Shown here one piece after another: positions 47,214 through 56,281 of a stretch of DNA of 64,000 nt (within the stretch, counting starts at the first letter, position 1; every line of letters begins with the position of its first letter). The translations under genes were made by a program, and so were the position numbers. This stretch comes from Chitinophagaceae bacterium (GTDB taxonomy: Bacteria; Bacteroidota; Bacteroidia; Chitinophagales; Chitinophagaceae), in assembly GCA_947446645.1 (NCBI GenBank), contig CANFHA010000004.1, positions 1-64,000 of the forward strand, written 5' to 3'. Below the pieces are notes generated by a model. It was not told the origin of the DNA and searched no databases. It worked only from the letters and a program-made list of their open reading frames with translations.

Positions 47214-48845
47214 CTACGCTAGTACCGCGCCGTTCATTTCCGCCCTCAGGGTTTTCACGCGGTCATTGGTCATATATTCATCAAATGGCATTTCGCGGTC
47301 TATAAGTCCGCTTGGGGTCAGCTCCAATATCCGGTCGGCTACAGTGTTGGCCAGCTCATGGTCACGTGTGGTGAACAGTACCGTGCCTTTAAAATCCTTC
47401 ATGCCATTGTTCAGCGCAGTAATACTTTCCAGGTCCAGGTGATTGGTTGGTTCGTCAAACATCAGCACATTACCCTTCAGCATCATCATGCGACTCATCA
47501 TGCAGCGCATTTTTTCGCCCCCGCTAAGCACCGTAGATTTCTTTAATGTCTCTTCACCAGAGAACAGCATGCGGCCCAGGAATCCACGGATAAACGTCTC
47601 ATCTTTTTCCTCCGAGTACTGGCGTAGCCAGTCGATCAGGTTATTATCTGTATCAGGGAAATACTTGCTGTTGTCACTAGGCAGATAGGTGGTTGTGGTA
47701 GTCACACCCCAGCGGAAAGTGCCGGTAAAGTCTTTGTCTTCTCCTGCAAGTATCTCGTAAAATGCCCTTGTAGCCAATGAGTTAGAAGAAAGTATCGCCA
47801 CCTTCTGTCCACGCTTCAGATCGAAGCTTATATTCTTGAACAGGGTATCACCGTGAAACACTTTTTTAAGGTCTTTCACCACTAGTATCTGGTCACCGGC
47901 CTCGCGCACCTGGTTGTTAAACAGGATAGCAGGGTACTTACGGTTGCTCGGACGCATATCATCCAGCTTTATTTTATCCAGCGCCTTTTTACGGCTGGTC
48001 GCCTGTTTCGATTTCGATGCATTGGCCGAGAAACGGGCAATGAACTCTTTAAGTTCAGCTATCTTGTCTTCAGCCTTCTTGTTCTGGTCACCGCGCTGCT
48101 TCAGCAGCAGCTGGCTGCTCTCATACCAAAAGGTATAGTTACCGGTATAAGTATTGATTTTGCCAAAGTCTATATCGGCCACATGCGTACACACCGTATC
48201 CAGGAAGTGACGGTCATGCGATACAACCAGTACTATCTTATCATAATCTGCCAGGAAGTTCTCCAGCCATATCACAGTTTCCAGGTCCAGGTCATTCGTA
48301 GGCTCATCCAGCAGCAATATGTCTGGATGTCCAAACAGTGCCTGCGCCAGCATTACCCTCACTTTCTGGTTACCATCTATGTCTTTTACCAGTTTGCTGT
48401 GATATTCTTCCTTTATCCCCAGGTTGCTCAGCAGCGTTGCGGCATCGCTTTCCGCGTTCCAGCCATCCATTTCTGCAAAAAGCCCTTCCAGTTCTCCCGC
48501 CTTTATGCCGTCCTCTTCGCTAAAGTCTTCCTTGGCATAGATAGCATCCTTTGCTTTCATTACGTCGTACAAGGTCGTATTACCACGTATCACTGTGTCT
48601 AGCACAGTCACTTCATTATACTCATGGTGGTGCTGTTTCAGCACGCTCATGCGCATACCTTTACTTATGTCTACCCTGCCCGTAGTCGGCTCTATCTCGC
48701 CGGATATGATCTTAAGGAAGGTAGACTTCCCAGCGCCGTTGGCGCCAATGATACCATAGCAATTACCCTCTGTGAATTTCGTATTCACATCTTCAAACAG
48801 CACGCGCTTACCATAACGAAGCGATATATTATTTACTGAAATCAT
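47214..48845 (-). CDS. ABC-F family ATPase (YbiT/YkpA type)
   Basis: A 543-residue soluble protein with two ABC domains and no membrane part. ABC-F proteins act on the ribosome, releasing stalled complexes or antibiotics. Domain 1 has Walker A GANGAGKST, a signature that departs from LSGG (DIDGNQKVR), Walker B ILLLDEPTNDLD and VVSHDRHFL. Domain 2 has LSGGEKMR and VLMFDEPTNHLD, but its Walker A is degenerate (VAILSSNSLATRAF, with no GxxGxGK). The linker between domains is rich in Lys and Glu (KKALDKIKLDDMRPSN). Length and layout fit the YbiT/YkpA branch. It stands alone between a good terminator and a TAnnTTTG box. Confidence 0.9.
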   Translation of the reverse strand: MISVNNISLRYGKRVLFEDVNTKFTEGNCYGIIGANGAGKSTFLKIISGEIEPTTGRVDISKGMRMSVLKQHHHEYNEVTVLDTVIRGNTTLYDVMKAKDAIYAKEDFSEEDGIKAGELEGLFAEMDGWNAESDAATLLSNLGIKEEYHSKLVKDIDGNQKVRVMLAQALFGHPDILLLDEPTNDLDLETVIWLENFLADYDKIVLVVSHDRHFLDTVCTHVADIDFGKINTYTGNYTFWYESSQLLLKQRGDQNKKAEDKIAELKEFIARFSANASKSKQATSRKKALDKIKLDDMRPSNRKYPAILFNNQVREAGDQILVVKDLKKVFHGDTLFKNISFDLKRGQKVAILSSNSLATRAFYEILAGEDKDFTGTFRWGVTTTTTYLPSDNSKYFPDTDNNLIDWLRQYSEEKDETFIRGFLGRMLFSGEETLKKSTVLSGGEKMRCMMSRMMMLKGNVLMFDEPTNHLDLESITALNNGMKDFKGTVLFTTRDHELANTVADRILELTPSGLIDREMPFDEYMTNDRVKTLRAEMNGAVLA

Positions 48846-48980
48846 ATTTCTATAATGAAAATTTTAAAAATTGTCATAGTTAGCGCAGCCGAACTACGAA
48901 AGTATTTAGTAGAAAGTAGAAACCTGCGAACCAATCCGAATTACAGGTTCCTGATTCCCAATTCCTCTTTTTTCGGGCTG

Positions 48981-48988
48981 CAAAGGTA
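48981..48988 (-). promoter_or_regulatory. -7 promoter box of the ABC-F gene
   Basis: Minus-strand TACCTTTG matches TAnnTTTG, 136 bases before the start codon. The long A/T-rich 5' leader has no other feature. The stretch 48846-49201 holds no gene. Confidence 0.55.
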
Positions 48989-49201
48989 CGTATAAAATCT
49001 AATCTATTTAAGTTTAAATGACTAAGTCTAGTCTAAGATTAACAAGGAAATAATTACTTTCTGATTTGCCGGCTTTTATTTCACTTTTATTTCATTTGTT
49101 GGGTCAGGTTCCCCACGCCCCCGGTATTTCTAATAACATCGATGTTCGCAATTGTTATGCTCTTTGTATACAAGGCACAGTTTTTCTATAGGTATCAGAA
49201 A

Positions 49202-49828
49202 ATGACGATCTTGGAAAACACACTTGTACCGCAAAACATAGAGGGAAAACATACCGACCTCAAATTTTCAACTGATTTAAAGACTGCGGATGAGGCGATC
49301 CGTTGCTTTCAGCGGGCATCAAAACGCATGCTCAATCCATCTATATGGCACGATCTCTGCGGCCCCCTTAGTGCGAAATTCAAACTGGTTACTGAAAAAG
49401 GCATGGATCCGCACAGGCTGGCCGAGATAAATGACTACTTCAGGATAGATATACCGGGCCCAGGGACAAAGGCCGGCAGCGGCTACGACTGGGTAAAGGT
49501 AGAAGCTATCGAAGATCACTCCTTCGCTGGCGCAGAACAAGAAAGTGCGGGTTTGCGCGTGCGTCCTTGCAGGCAACCCGGCAAGGGGCAAGAAGCTGTT
49601 GCACACTTTTTTCAAAACAAAGCTACCTCCACATTCATTATTCATAGAAAAGGCAATGTAGTATCTGCCTGCTACCATGGCCGCAACGAGCTAGCCAACA
49701 CCCAGACAGATAGTACTACAGACAACATCAGGAATGCCATAATATCTTCAGGAGCCTTATCCGGCCTTAGTGAAGCACAGTGGCTGTCCTTGCTCAAGGC
49801 GTTCTTGCAGGACGAGATAGGAGGATGA
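49202..49828 (+). CDS. hypothetical cytoplasmic protein
   Basis: From the ATG at 49202 it has 208 residues: a hydrophilic N-terminus (MTILENTLVPQNIEGKHTDL), then AIRCFQRASKRMLNPSIWHD, later RIDIPGPGTKAGSGYDWVKV, and a C-terminal helix (NIRNAIISSGALSGLSEAQW). There is no signal, membrane span or catalytic motif. A longer frame begins 20 codons earlier, but its extension is not protein-like. The family is unknown to me, though the compact mixed pattern looks like a real soluble protein. A helix-rich tail and a Gly/Pro loop might bind ligand or protein. Confidence 0.7.
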   Translation: MTILENTLVPQNIEGKHTDLKFSTDLKTADEAIRCFQRASKRMLNPSIWHDLCGPLSAKFKLVTEKGMDPHRLAEINDYFRIDIPGPGTKAGSGYDWVKVEAIEDHSFAGAEQESAGLRVRPCRQPGKGQEAVAHFFQNKATSTFIIHRKGNVVSACYHGRNELANTQTDSTTDNIRNAIISSGALSGLSEAQWLSLLKAFLQDEIGG

Positions 49829-50042
49829 TCGATTAGTAAGGAACATTTTAACGCTATCCACAATATACCCATAGAAAATTCGTCTTGGCCCACATCGCTC
49901 CGCTTTGTAAATTTGTGCCATATTACGTCCTTTCTATTCCGGGTAGTTGCGGACGAGTGAGCATTTTTATGCTTCGGCATATACCAGTTCAAAGCATGGA
50001 GGTAAATTCTAAAATTTCTGAAATTCCAGAACTTCCAGTACA

Positions 50043-50074
50043 GATTACCACAAATGGGGCATTTTGTGGTAATC
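50043..50074. repeat. perfect 12-bp inverted repeat GATTACCACAAA
   Basis: GATTACCACAAA (50043-50054) and TTTGTGGTAATC (50063-50074) flank TGGGGCAT. The word GGGGCAT recurs at 50198 and 50321, and as ATGCCCC at 50284. It is part of a 782-base gene-free stretch (49829-50610). Confidence 0.65.
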
Positions 50075-50281
50075 ACGGGTAAATATGGGACATTCTGGCA
50101 ACGGATTGCACTGCCAAATATTTAGAATTTTGCAGGACACCCCTTCCAGAAAATCTAAAAATCTGTAAATCCTGAACACCCACCCGTGGTAAAACGGGGC
50201 ATAACGGGAAATTTTGTATTTTTTAATAAGATTAGTTAACGCAATAATTATCAACTAATTATACTAAAATAGCCAAAAATA

Positions 50282-50329
50282 AAATGCCCCATATACGCAC
50301 AATATTTATTTGATACAATTGGGGCATTT
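50282..50329. repeat. inverted repeat AAATGCCCCA ... TGGGGCATTT
   Basis: Ten-base perfect arms at 50282-50291 and 50320-50329 with a 28-base loop. It shares the word TGGGGCAT with the repeat at 50043. Confidence 0.55.
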
Positions 50330-50582
50330 AGTATGCTTAGCCTTGGTTAATCCGGTTTACCTGCTTCAATATTCCAGGCAAAGTAGGCGTTTTTTATAAT
50401 AGGTGGCTAAATTAATTATGCCATTATAAAAGCGCGAAACTTCCTTTCTTTTTCCACCAACACGCTCTGGGAGAACAACCACCCTACTCCTGAAAATTTA
50501 TCAAATTCCTTGATACACCCCACAATTAACCTTTATTAACCACCTGACCGTATAAAATACGTTGCAAACTGACAACTTTTGC

Positions 50583-50590
50583 TATTTTTG
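50583..50590 (+). promoter_or_regulatory. -7 promoter box of the DUF2723 gene
   Basis: TATTTTTG matches TAnnTTTG, 20 bases before the ATG at 50611. A TTGC lies 17 bases further upstream as a possible -33. Confidence 0.6.
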
Positions 50591-50610
50591 TCTCTCTCTA
50601 ATAACATATC

Positions 50611-53600
50611 ATGAACTATCGTAAGATTAATAATATCATAGGTTGGATTACTGGTGCGATCGCCTTTGTTGTTTATTTAAAAACAATGGAGCCAACTACA
50701 AGCTTTTGGGATTGTGGTGAGTTCCTTTCCTGCGCTTATAAGCTTGAAGTTGGTCACTCACCGGGCGCTCCTTTCTTTATGCTCGTTCAGCGTCTTTTTG
50801 CCTTGTTTGCAGGCGGCACTACCACCGGTGGGGCCTCTGTCAGCGACATCACCCATGTAGGCGCCGCTACGTTAATTAACTCATTATCAGCGTTTACCAG
50901 CGCTCTTTCCATTCTTTTCCTCTTCTGGACGATCTCACACTTCGCTAAAAAACTAACAGTCGAAGGAAAAGAAGAACCGGACTCCAACCAGACAATCATT
51001 ATCATGGGGTCTGCACTCGTTGGTGCGCTTGCTTATACATTTTCAGATACGTTTTGGTTCTCTGCCGTTGAGGCCGAAGTTTATGCAACGTCTTCCTTCT
51101 TCACTGCCATTACCTTTTGGGCAGTCCTCAAGTGGGAAGATGTAGCTGATGAAAAGCATGCAGACCGCTGGCTGGTACTTATCGCCTACCTCATAGGCAT
51201 ATCTGTCTGCGTCCATCTGCTTAACCTCCTTACCATCCCTGCCTTGGCCATGGTATACTACTTCCGCCGCTTTAAGAATACCACCTGGTTAGGCACGGTT
51301 CTGGCATTTGTGGCTGGTTGTGGTGTGCTTGGTTTCGTACAGTTTGGTGTTATCCAGTACATTCCACGCATTGCATCAGCGTTCGATATTCAGTTCACTA
51401 ACAGCTTTGGTACTTCGTTCGATGTTGGTGCACTTGTTTTCTTTGTACTCTTCATTGCACTCCTGGCGTTCCTCCTTGTGCTTGCTAAGCGCAAAACATG
51501 GCATGTGCTCCACACCAGTGTGCTTTGTATCGTATTCATTGTTATAGGTTACTCTAGCTATTTTTCAGCTATCATCCGCTCGCGCGCAGATGTAGCTATT
51601 GATATGACCAACCCCGATAATCCTATTAGCTTCCTCGATTATGTAAATCGTGAACAATTTGGCCAGCAGCCGCTCTTCTTCGGCCCTTATTACAATAGTG
51701 TTTATACCGATCTCGATACGTCAAAGAGGCTTTACGCTCAGACCAAAGTTGAGGGTAAAGACCGTTACGAAGTCGTAGGCCACAAAATGGAAGCGATATA
51801 TGGTACGAGCCAGGACGGAGTGAGTCAAAGCCACTTCTTCCCCCGTATATATGACAACAACGAACCCGGACATATCCGGTTCTACAAGAGTTTCCTCGGC
51901 CTTAGTGATAGTGACGAACCGGGTTTCTCTGATAACATGAAATATTTCTTTGGCTACCAGATGAACTGGATGTGGTGGCGTTTCTTCATGTGGAACTTCG
52001 CAGGCCGTCAGAACGACATTGAAGGCCAGGGAGACCCACAACGTGGCAACTGGATATCTGGTATCACCTTTATAGATCAGATGCGTGGACTCGGTAATAC
52101 CGACAAAATGGGTTCCGGCTATAGCGACAATGATGCCCACAACAAGCTGTACTTCCTGCCGCTGATACTGGGTATCATGGGCCTTGTGTTCCAGTTCAAC
52201 AGGAAATCAAAAGATGGCATTGTGGTAGCAACGCTGTTCTTCTTCACCGGTGCAGCCATTGGTATCTACTTGAATATGCCGCCAAATCAGCCCCGTGAAC
52301 GTGACTACGCATTCGCCGGCTGCACATACACCTTCGCCATCTGGATAGGGCTGGGCGTGCTCATGGTATATTCCTGGTTCAAAAAGGCCACACAGAGTCC
52401 TATGGCTGCCTATGGTTCTATCGCGCTTTGCTTTGTAGCTGTGCCTATGCTTATGGCCAATGTAGAATGGAAAGACCATGACCGTTCTAAGAAGACCTTG
52501 GCACGCGATGTAGCTTACAATACGCTTTCATGCTGCGCACCAAATGCCGTCCTCTTCACCTTTGGCGATAACCAGACCTACCCGCTGTGGTATGCACAGG
52601 AGGTAGAAGGTTACCGTCGCGACGTTCGCGTTATCAACACCAGCCTTCTGGGTATCGATTGGTATATTGACCAGCTCAATTACAAGATCAATGACGCTGA
52701 CGCAGTACCTATGATCTGGAAACGCGAAGACTACGTTGGCGACCGTCACAACTACGTTCAGTATTTCGATAACCCTGGCAAGAGGATACCGAAAGACCAG
52801 TACTTCAATCTGACTGATGTATGTAATTTCATTATCAGTAAAGACCAGAGCAATATGGCTGGCCGCGGTCGTGGCGATATGGTTAACTATATACCATTGA
52901 AGAACTACTTTGTTCCTTCACTCAGCAAGGAAGAACTGATCAAGCGCGGGCTTATCAATGCAGCAGATAGTGGTCGTGTTAGCAACGAAATGAAATGGAC
53001 ATACCCGAAATCTGCAGCACAGAAAGGTGACCTCGCAATACTTAATATCATTGCAGCAGTAGCAAATGCAGGCTGGAATCGTCCTCTTTATTTCGATGCA
53101 GGTCTCCGCACCGGCGACTACGGTGGCACAGGCGATTACCTCCACATGGAAGGCCTCGTTTACCGTCTTATGCCATTTAAGTATAACGACTCGGCCATTA
53201 AAGTAAATCCACAGGTGCTCGGCTCTATCAATACAGACAAGGGCTACGATATGTTCATGAACAAATTCCTGTGGGGTGGTGCTGATCGTAATGATGTATA
53301 CTTCGATGAGCCTAACCGCCACGAATTTGTTACCTACCGTATGGATGGTGCATTCCTTGCTAACCAGCTCGTTGCCGAAGGCAAAAAAGACAAGGCAATA
53401 CAGGTACTGGATAAAGTAATGGCCAAAATCACTGAGCATTCTTATTGCTATGATTATACCGGCTACTTCATCGCAGCCTCCTACTATCGCGCCGGTGCCC
53501 TTGCAAAGGCCGATAGCCTTACCAACAAGATCATGCGCAATGCAGACCAGGACTTTGAATGGTGGGCGGGCTTGCCAGATGGCAGCAAGCTCTCCGTTAC

Positions 53601-53955
53601 GGAAGATATCAGGTCCCAGTTCCAGATCATGCAGTCGCTCGCGCAAACAGCCGCCCAAAGCAATGATATGGCTATGGCAAAAGCTTTGTCAAACCGTATT
53701 ATGGGCCATGCAGAGGAATACATTAACTGGGTATCAACCATGTCTCCCGATAATCGCGCACAGCTGGCAGACGATGTGAAACAGAAATTTTATGTTATGC
53801 AGATGCTTGGCCAGATGCAGGCAATGTCTGGAGATAGCGTAGCCGCAAAACAGATCGGCAACCGCATCAACAGTCTCGCATCTAAAGTTAAGGAGTTGCT
53901 TCAGCGCAGCAATTCAGTCGGCCCTCAGCAGCAAGGCGGCGGCGACGAGGAATAA
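50611..53955 (+). CDS. DUF2723 membrane protein (TMEM260-like, putative O-mannosyltransferase fold)
   Basis: A 1114-residue protein. The N-terminal ~590 residues hold about 12 membrane spans and the family start TMEPTTSFWDCGEFLSCAYK, with GHSPGAPFF in the first loop. This is the DUF2723 family, whose eukaryotic member TMEM260 is a protein O-mannosyltransferase of GT-C type. Invariant Asp and Glu in the first loop (WDCGEF) fit a GT-C active site. The soluble C-terminus (about 600-1114) contains TPR-like helices, ending with a Gln/Gly-rich tail. The gene is long, monocistronic and strongly terminated. A role in lipid-linked sugar transfer to proteins or envelope is inferred. Confidence 0.9.
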   Translation: MNYRKINNIIGWITGAIAFVVYLKTMEPTTSFWDCGEFLSCAYKLEVGHSPGAPFFMLVQRLFALFAGGTTTGGASVSDITHVGAATLINSLSAFTSALSILFLFWTISHFAKKLTVEGKEEPDSNQTIIIMGSALVGALAYTFSDTFWFSAVEAEVYATSSFFTAITFWAVLKWEDVADEKHADRWLVLIAYLIGISVCVHLLNLLTIPALAMVYYFRRFKNTTWLGTVLAFVAGCGVLGFVQFGVIQYIPRIASAFDIQFTNSFGTSFDVGALVFFVLFIALLAFLLVLAKRKTWHVLHTSVLCIVFIVIGYSSYFSAIIRSRADVAIDMTNPDNPISFLDYVNREQFGQQPLFFGPYYNSVYTDLDTSKRLYAQTKVEGKDRYEVVGHKMEAIYGTSQDGVSQSHFFPRIYDNNEPGHIRFYKSFLGLSDSDEPGFSDNMKYFFGYQMNWMWWRFFMWNFAGRQNDIEGQGDPQRGNWISGITFIDQMRGLGNTDKMGSGYSDNDAHNKLYFLPLILGIMGLVFQFNRKSKDGIVVATLFFFTGAAIGIYLNMPPNQPRERDYAFAGCTYTFAIWIGLGVLMVYSWFKKATQSPMAAYGSIALCFVAVPMLMANVEWKDHDRSKKTLARDVAYNTLSCCAPNAVLFTFGDNQTYPLWYAQEVEGYRRDVRVINTSLLGIDWYIDQLNYKINDADAVPMIWKREDYVGDRHNYVQYFDNPGKRIPKDQYFNLTDVCNFIISKDQSNMAGRGRGDMVNYIPLKNYFVPSLSKEELIKRGLINAADSGRVSNEMKWTYPKSAAQKGDLAILNIIAAVANAGWNRPLYFDAGLRTGDYGGTGDYLHMEGLVYRLMPFKYNDSAIKVNPQVLGSINTDKGYDMFMNKFLWGGADRNDVYFDEPNRHEFVTYRMDGAFLANQLVAEGKKDKAIQVLDKVMAKITEHSYCYDYTGYFIAASYYRAGALAKADSLTNKIMRNADQDFEWWAGLPDGSKLSVTEDIRSQFQIMQSLAQTAAQSNDMAMAKALSNRIMGHAEEYINWVSTMSPDNRAQLADDVKQKFYVMQMLGQMQAMSGDSVAAKQIGNRINSLASKVKELLQRSNSVGPQQQGGGDEE

Positions 53956-53979
53956 GAAAATGTACAGATGATTAATTTC

Positions 53980-54016
53980 GCAGATGCCCCGCCTCAAACG
54001 GGGCATCTGCTTTTTT
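53980..54016 (+). terminator. rho-independent terminator of the DUF2723 gene
   Basis: A 12-bp stem (GCAGATGCCCCG and CGGGGCATCTGC) with a 7-base loop is followed by TTTTTT. Confidence 0.88.
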
Positions 54017-54225
54017 AATACAGCAACTACACAGCCTGGACATTGCCATCACTTCAGGGACTCCCAGCTAAACTATCGACACATATAATCCCAAAAAACA
54101 TAGCCCAGCCCAAAAGTCGAAGCCATTAAAACGTCCAATAATGGGCATGCCTTGATTGATATGAACTTGGGAACTACGCTTACTCAATGAATATTTTATT
54201 ATTTTTACCGACCTCAAAACCTTTT

Positions 54226-55080
54226 ATGAATAAAACCTATAAAATCCTTGTATTCATTGCATTACTTATCACTTGCACACCTGTTTCGCGCGCCCAAAGT
54301 ACTTCAGCGGTAAACTTAGATTCAACGGCCCAGACCGCCTTGGATACTCCTGTAAGGAAAATGCTAACAGCCATCTTAGTACAACTAAGGTCGGAACGAA
54401 ACCGGATTACAGCCCTCACCAAAAACACGCAAACTAAATTACTCCAGCAGGTGAAAATAGACGCGAGCGCAGTAACCACAAAAATGATCGCAGATTTCCA
54501 CGACCATCTGAATTTCTGCCCGGTCTACTACTTCGTCGACTCAAACATTGATCTTATAAAAAAACACCTGTTCACAGGTGTCTTGTTCAATGCAGATAGT
54601 ACTCCGGTATCTAACAGCGCAATATGCGATACCAATCACGACTACCTCATCGTTTACTACGGCTATCCTGATATTCAGTCGCATACAGACGACTCAGCAA
54701 CCTATGACACAATTAGAAAATTCAACTACGGAGACCCGTCAAACCCACCCAAATTTTCAAGGATCAGCGATTCGGCAGTTACAACAATGGAGGACAGCTA
54801 CGCAAATTATGGCGAGCCCTTTGGCCGTGGACTTGTCATAAACAACAGCCGCTTCAGGCAAATATCATTTATCTATAAGCTTGGCTACAACGAGATTGCA
54901 TTCCGGTTAAGAAGAGTAAACCGGAAATACATTTACCATTCCCACCACTTCGATATCGAATATTTCCCTTTTGCAGATGAATTGAATACAAGGTTAATGG
55001 AGGGACGGCGCAAGATTCCATTCACACATTATGTCGGTACGCCCGGTTTCTGGCAAGGGGTCTTCGGAAATAAAAAGTAG
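54226..55080 (+). CDS. hypothetical exported protein
   Basis: From the ATG at 54226 it has 284 residues: a signal peptide (MNKTYKILVFIALLITCTPV, cut after RAQ), a helical region (MLTAILVQLRSERNRITALT), and a mainly beta part with VYYFVDSNIDLIKKHLFTGV and YLIVYYGYPDIQSHTDDS. There is no lipobox and no sorting tail. The C-terminus is basic and aromatic. The family is not recognised. An in-frame ATG 13 codons earlier gives a poorer signal peptide. It is convergent with the desaturase gene. Confidence 0.75.
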   Translation: MNKTYKILVFIALLITCTPVSRAQSTSAVNLDSTAQTALDTPVRKMLTAILVQLRSERNRITALTKNTQTKLLQQVKIDASAVTTKMIADFHDHLNFCPVYYFVDSNIDLIKKHLFTGVLFNADSTPVSNSAICDTNHDYLIVYYGYPDIQSHTDDSATYDTIRKFNYGDPSNPPKFSRISDSAVTTMEDSYANYGEPFGRGLVINNSRFRQISFIYKLGYNEIAFRLRRVNRKYIYHSHHFDIEYFPFADELNTRLMEGRRKIPFTHYVGTPGFWQGVFGNKK

Positions 55081-55092
55081 TCTGAGTTCAGT

Positions 55093-56187
55093 CTACTCTC
55101 TCCCCATCTTCTTCAGCATTTTTGCATGCTCGCCTATAGCATTTACAAAAGTAGGCATCACCTTATAAGGCAATCCGTACTCTTCAGCCGTGCGCTTTAC
55201 GATCTTCGCGATCTGTGGATAATGCACGTGAGAGATATGAGGAAATAGATGATGCTCTACCTGGTAGTTTAGTCCGCCTACAAACCAGAATACCCAATGG
55301 CTCTTAGGTGAAAAATCCGCGGTGTTCAATAACTGGTGTATCGCCCAGCTATTTTCCATCTTCCTGTCTTCAGTAGGCAGCGGGAACTCAGATGACTCCA
55401 GTACATGTGCCAGCTGAAAGATCAGAGACAAACCAAGACCGGCAGTAAAATGTAGCGTCAGGAAGCCGAGAACCACATAATGCCAAGGCATGTGAGAGAA
55501 GATCAGCGGCAACACAAGCGCATATCCAAAATAGATAACCTTATAAATGGTAAGCTCCAGCAGCGCCTTATTCAAAGAAATCTTCTCTTTTTTCAGCAAG
55601 CCCTTAGCCTCATACTGAAACAGCAACCTGTAATCCTTATAAGTCACCCATTGCAGTGTAAGCAGGCAATACAGGAACCATGCATAGATATGCTGAAAAC
55701 GATGCAGCTTATGTTTCTTGGCGTGTGGCGAAAAACGCATCAGCCCACCCACTTCAATATCCTCGTCCAGTCCTTCTATATTGGTATAAGTGTGGTGCAA
55801 TATATTGTGCTGAATTCGCCAGGTCACGTCATAACCACCCACCACGTTAACTATGTCCCCTATTATCGTATTTACAGTCTTGTTGCTTGAGTAAGATCCA
55901 TGGTTAGAATCATGGTGCACAGAGCATCCTATTCCTATCATGCCAAGCCCCATCAGGAACCAAAGCCCAAAAAACAGGTATGTGCTCGAAGCGCCTACAC
56001 CCGTAATGATTAGAATGCTTGGTACAAAGAACAATGCAAGCATTACTACGGTTTTCCACCTTAGCGCGCTATTACCAGTTGGGGCAATGTTGTTTTGTTT
56101 AAAGAAGTCGTCAATGTTCTTTTTAAGCGAATCGTAAAATCCTTCTCCATTCTTTGGTGCGAAACGCACAATATTCAATTTACTCAC
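55093..56187 (-). CDS. membrane fatty acid desaturase (acyl-lipid / front-end type)
   Basis: A 364-residue di-iron desaturase with four membrane spans. The three His boxes are HHDSNHG (first), QHNILHHTYTN (second, HxxxHH) and QVEHHLFPHISH (third). The Gln in place of the first His of the last box (QxxHH) is the mark of front-end desaturases that add a double bond near the carboxyl group. It should introduce double bonds into membrane acyl chains, using ferredoxin or a cytochrome as electron donor. A TATATTTG box lies 23 bases before the start. Length and box spacing fit the family well. Confidence 0.93.
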   Translation of the reverse strand: MSKLNIVRFAPKNGEGFYDSLKKNIDDFFKQNNIAPTGNSALRWKTVVMLALFFVPSILIITGVGASSTYLFFGLWFLMGLGMIGIGCSVHHDSNHGSYSSNKTVNTIIGDIVNVVGGYDVTWRIQHNILHHTYTNIEGLDEDIEVGGLMRFSPHAKKHKLHRFQHIYAWFLYCLLTLQWVTYKDYRLLFQYEAKGLLKKEKISLNKALLELTIYKVIYFGYALVLPLIFSHMPWHYVVLGFLTLHFTAGLGLSLIFQLAHVLESSEFPLPTEDRKMENSWAIHQLLNTADFSPKSHWVFWFVGGLNYQVEHHLFPHISHVHYPQIAKIVKRTAEEYGLPYKVMPTFVNAIGEHAKMLKKMGRE

Positions 56188-56210
56188 CTTATGCTATTTA
56201 AAAATCTGTG

Positions 56211-56218
56211 CAAATATA
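56211..56218 (-). promoter_or_regulatory. -7 promoter box of the desaturase
   Basis: Minus-strand TATATTTG matches TAnnTTTG, 23 bases before the desaturase start. Confidence 0.6.
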
Positions 56219-56281
56219 CGCTTCTTTAGCTATTCGATAGACATGAATATGTAAAAACAAAATCCACAACATAACACATTA

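Noticed and set aside
52918-53658. 246-residue minus-strand protein
   Set aside because: It is the antisense shadow of the DUF2723 coding region and has no family features.
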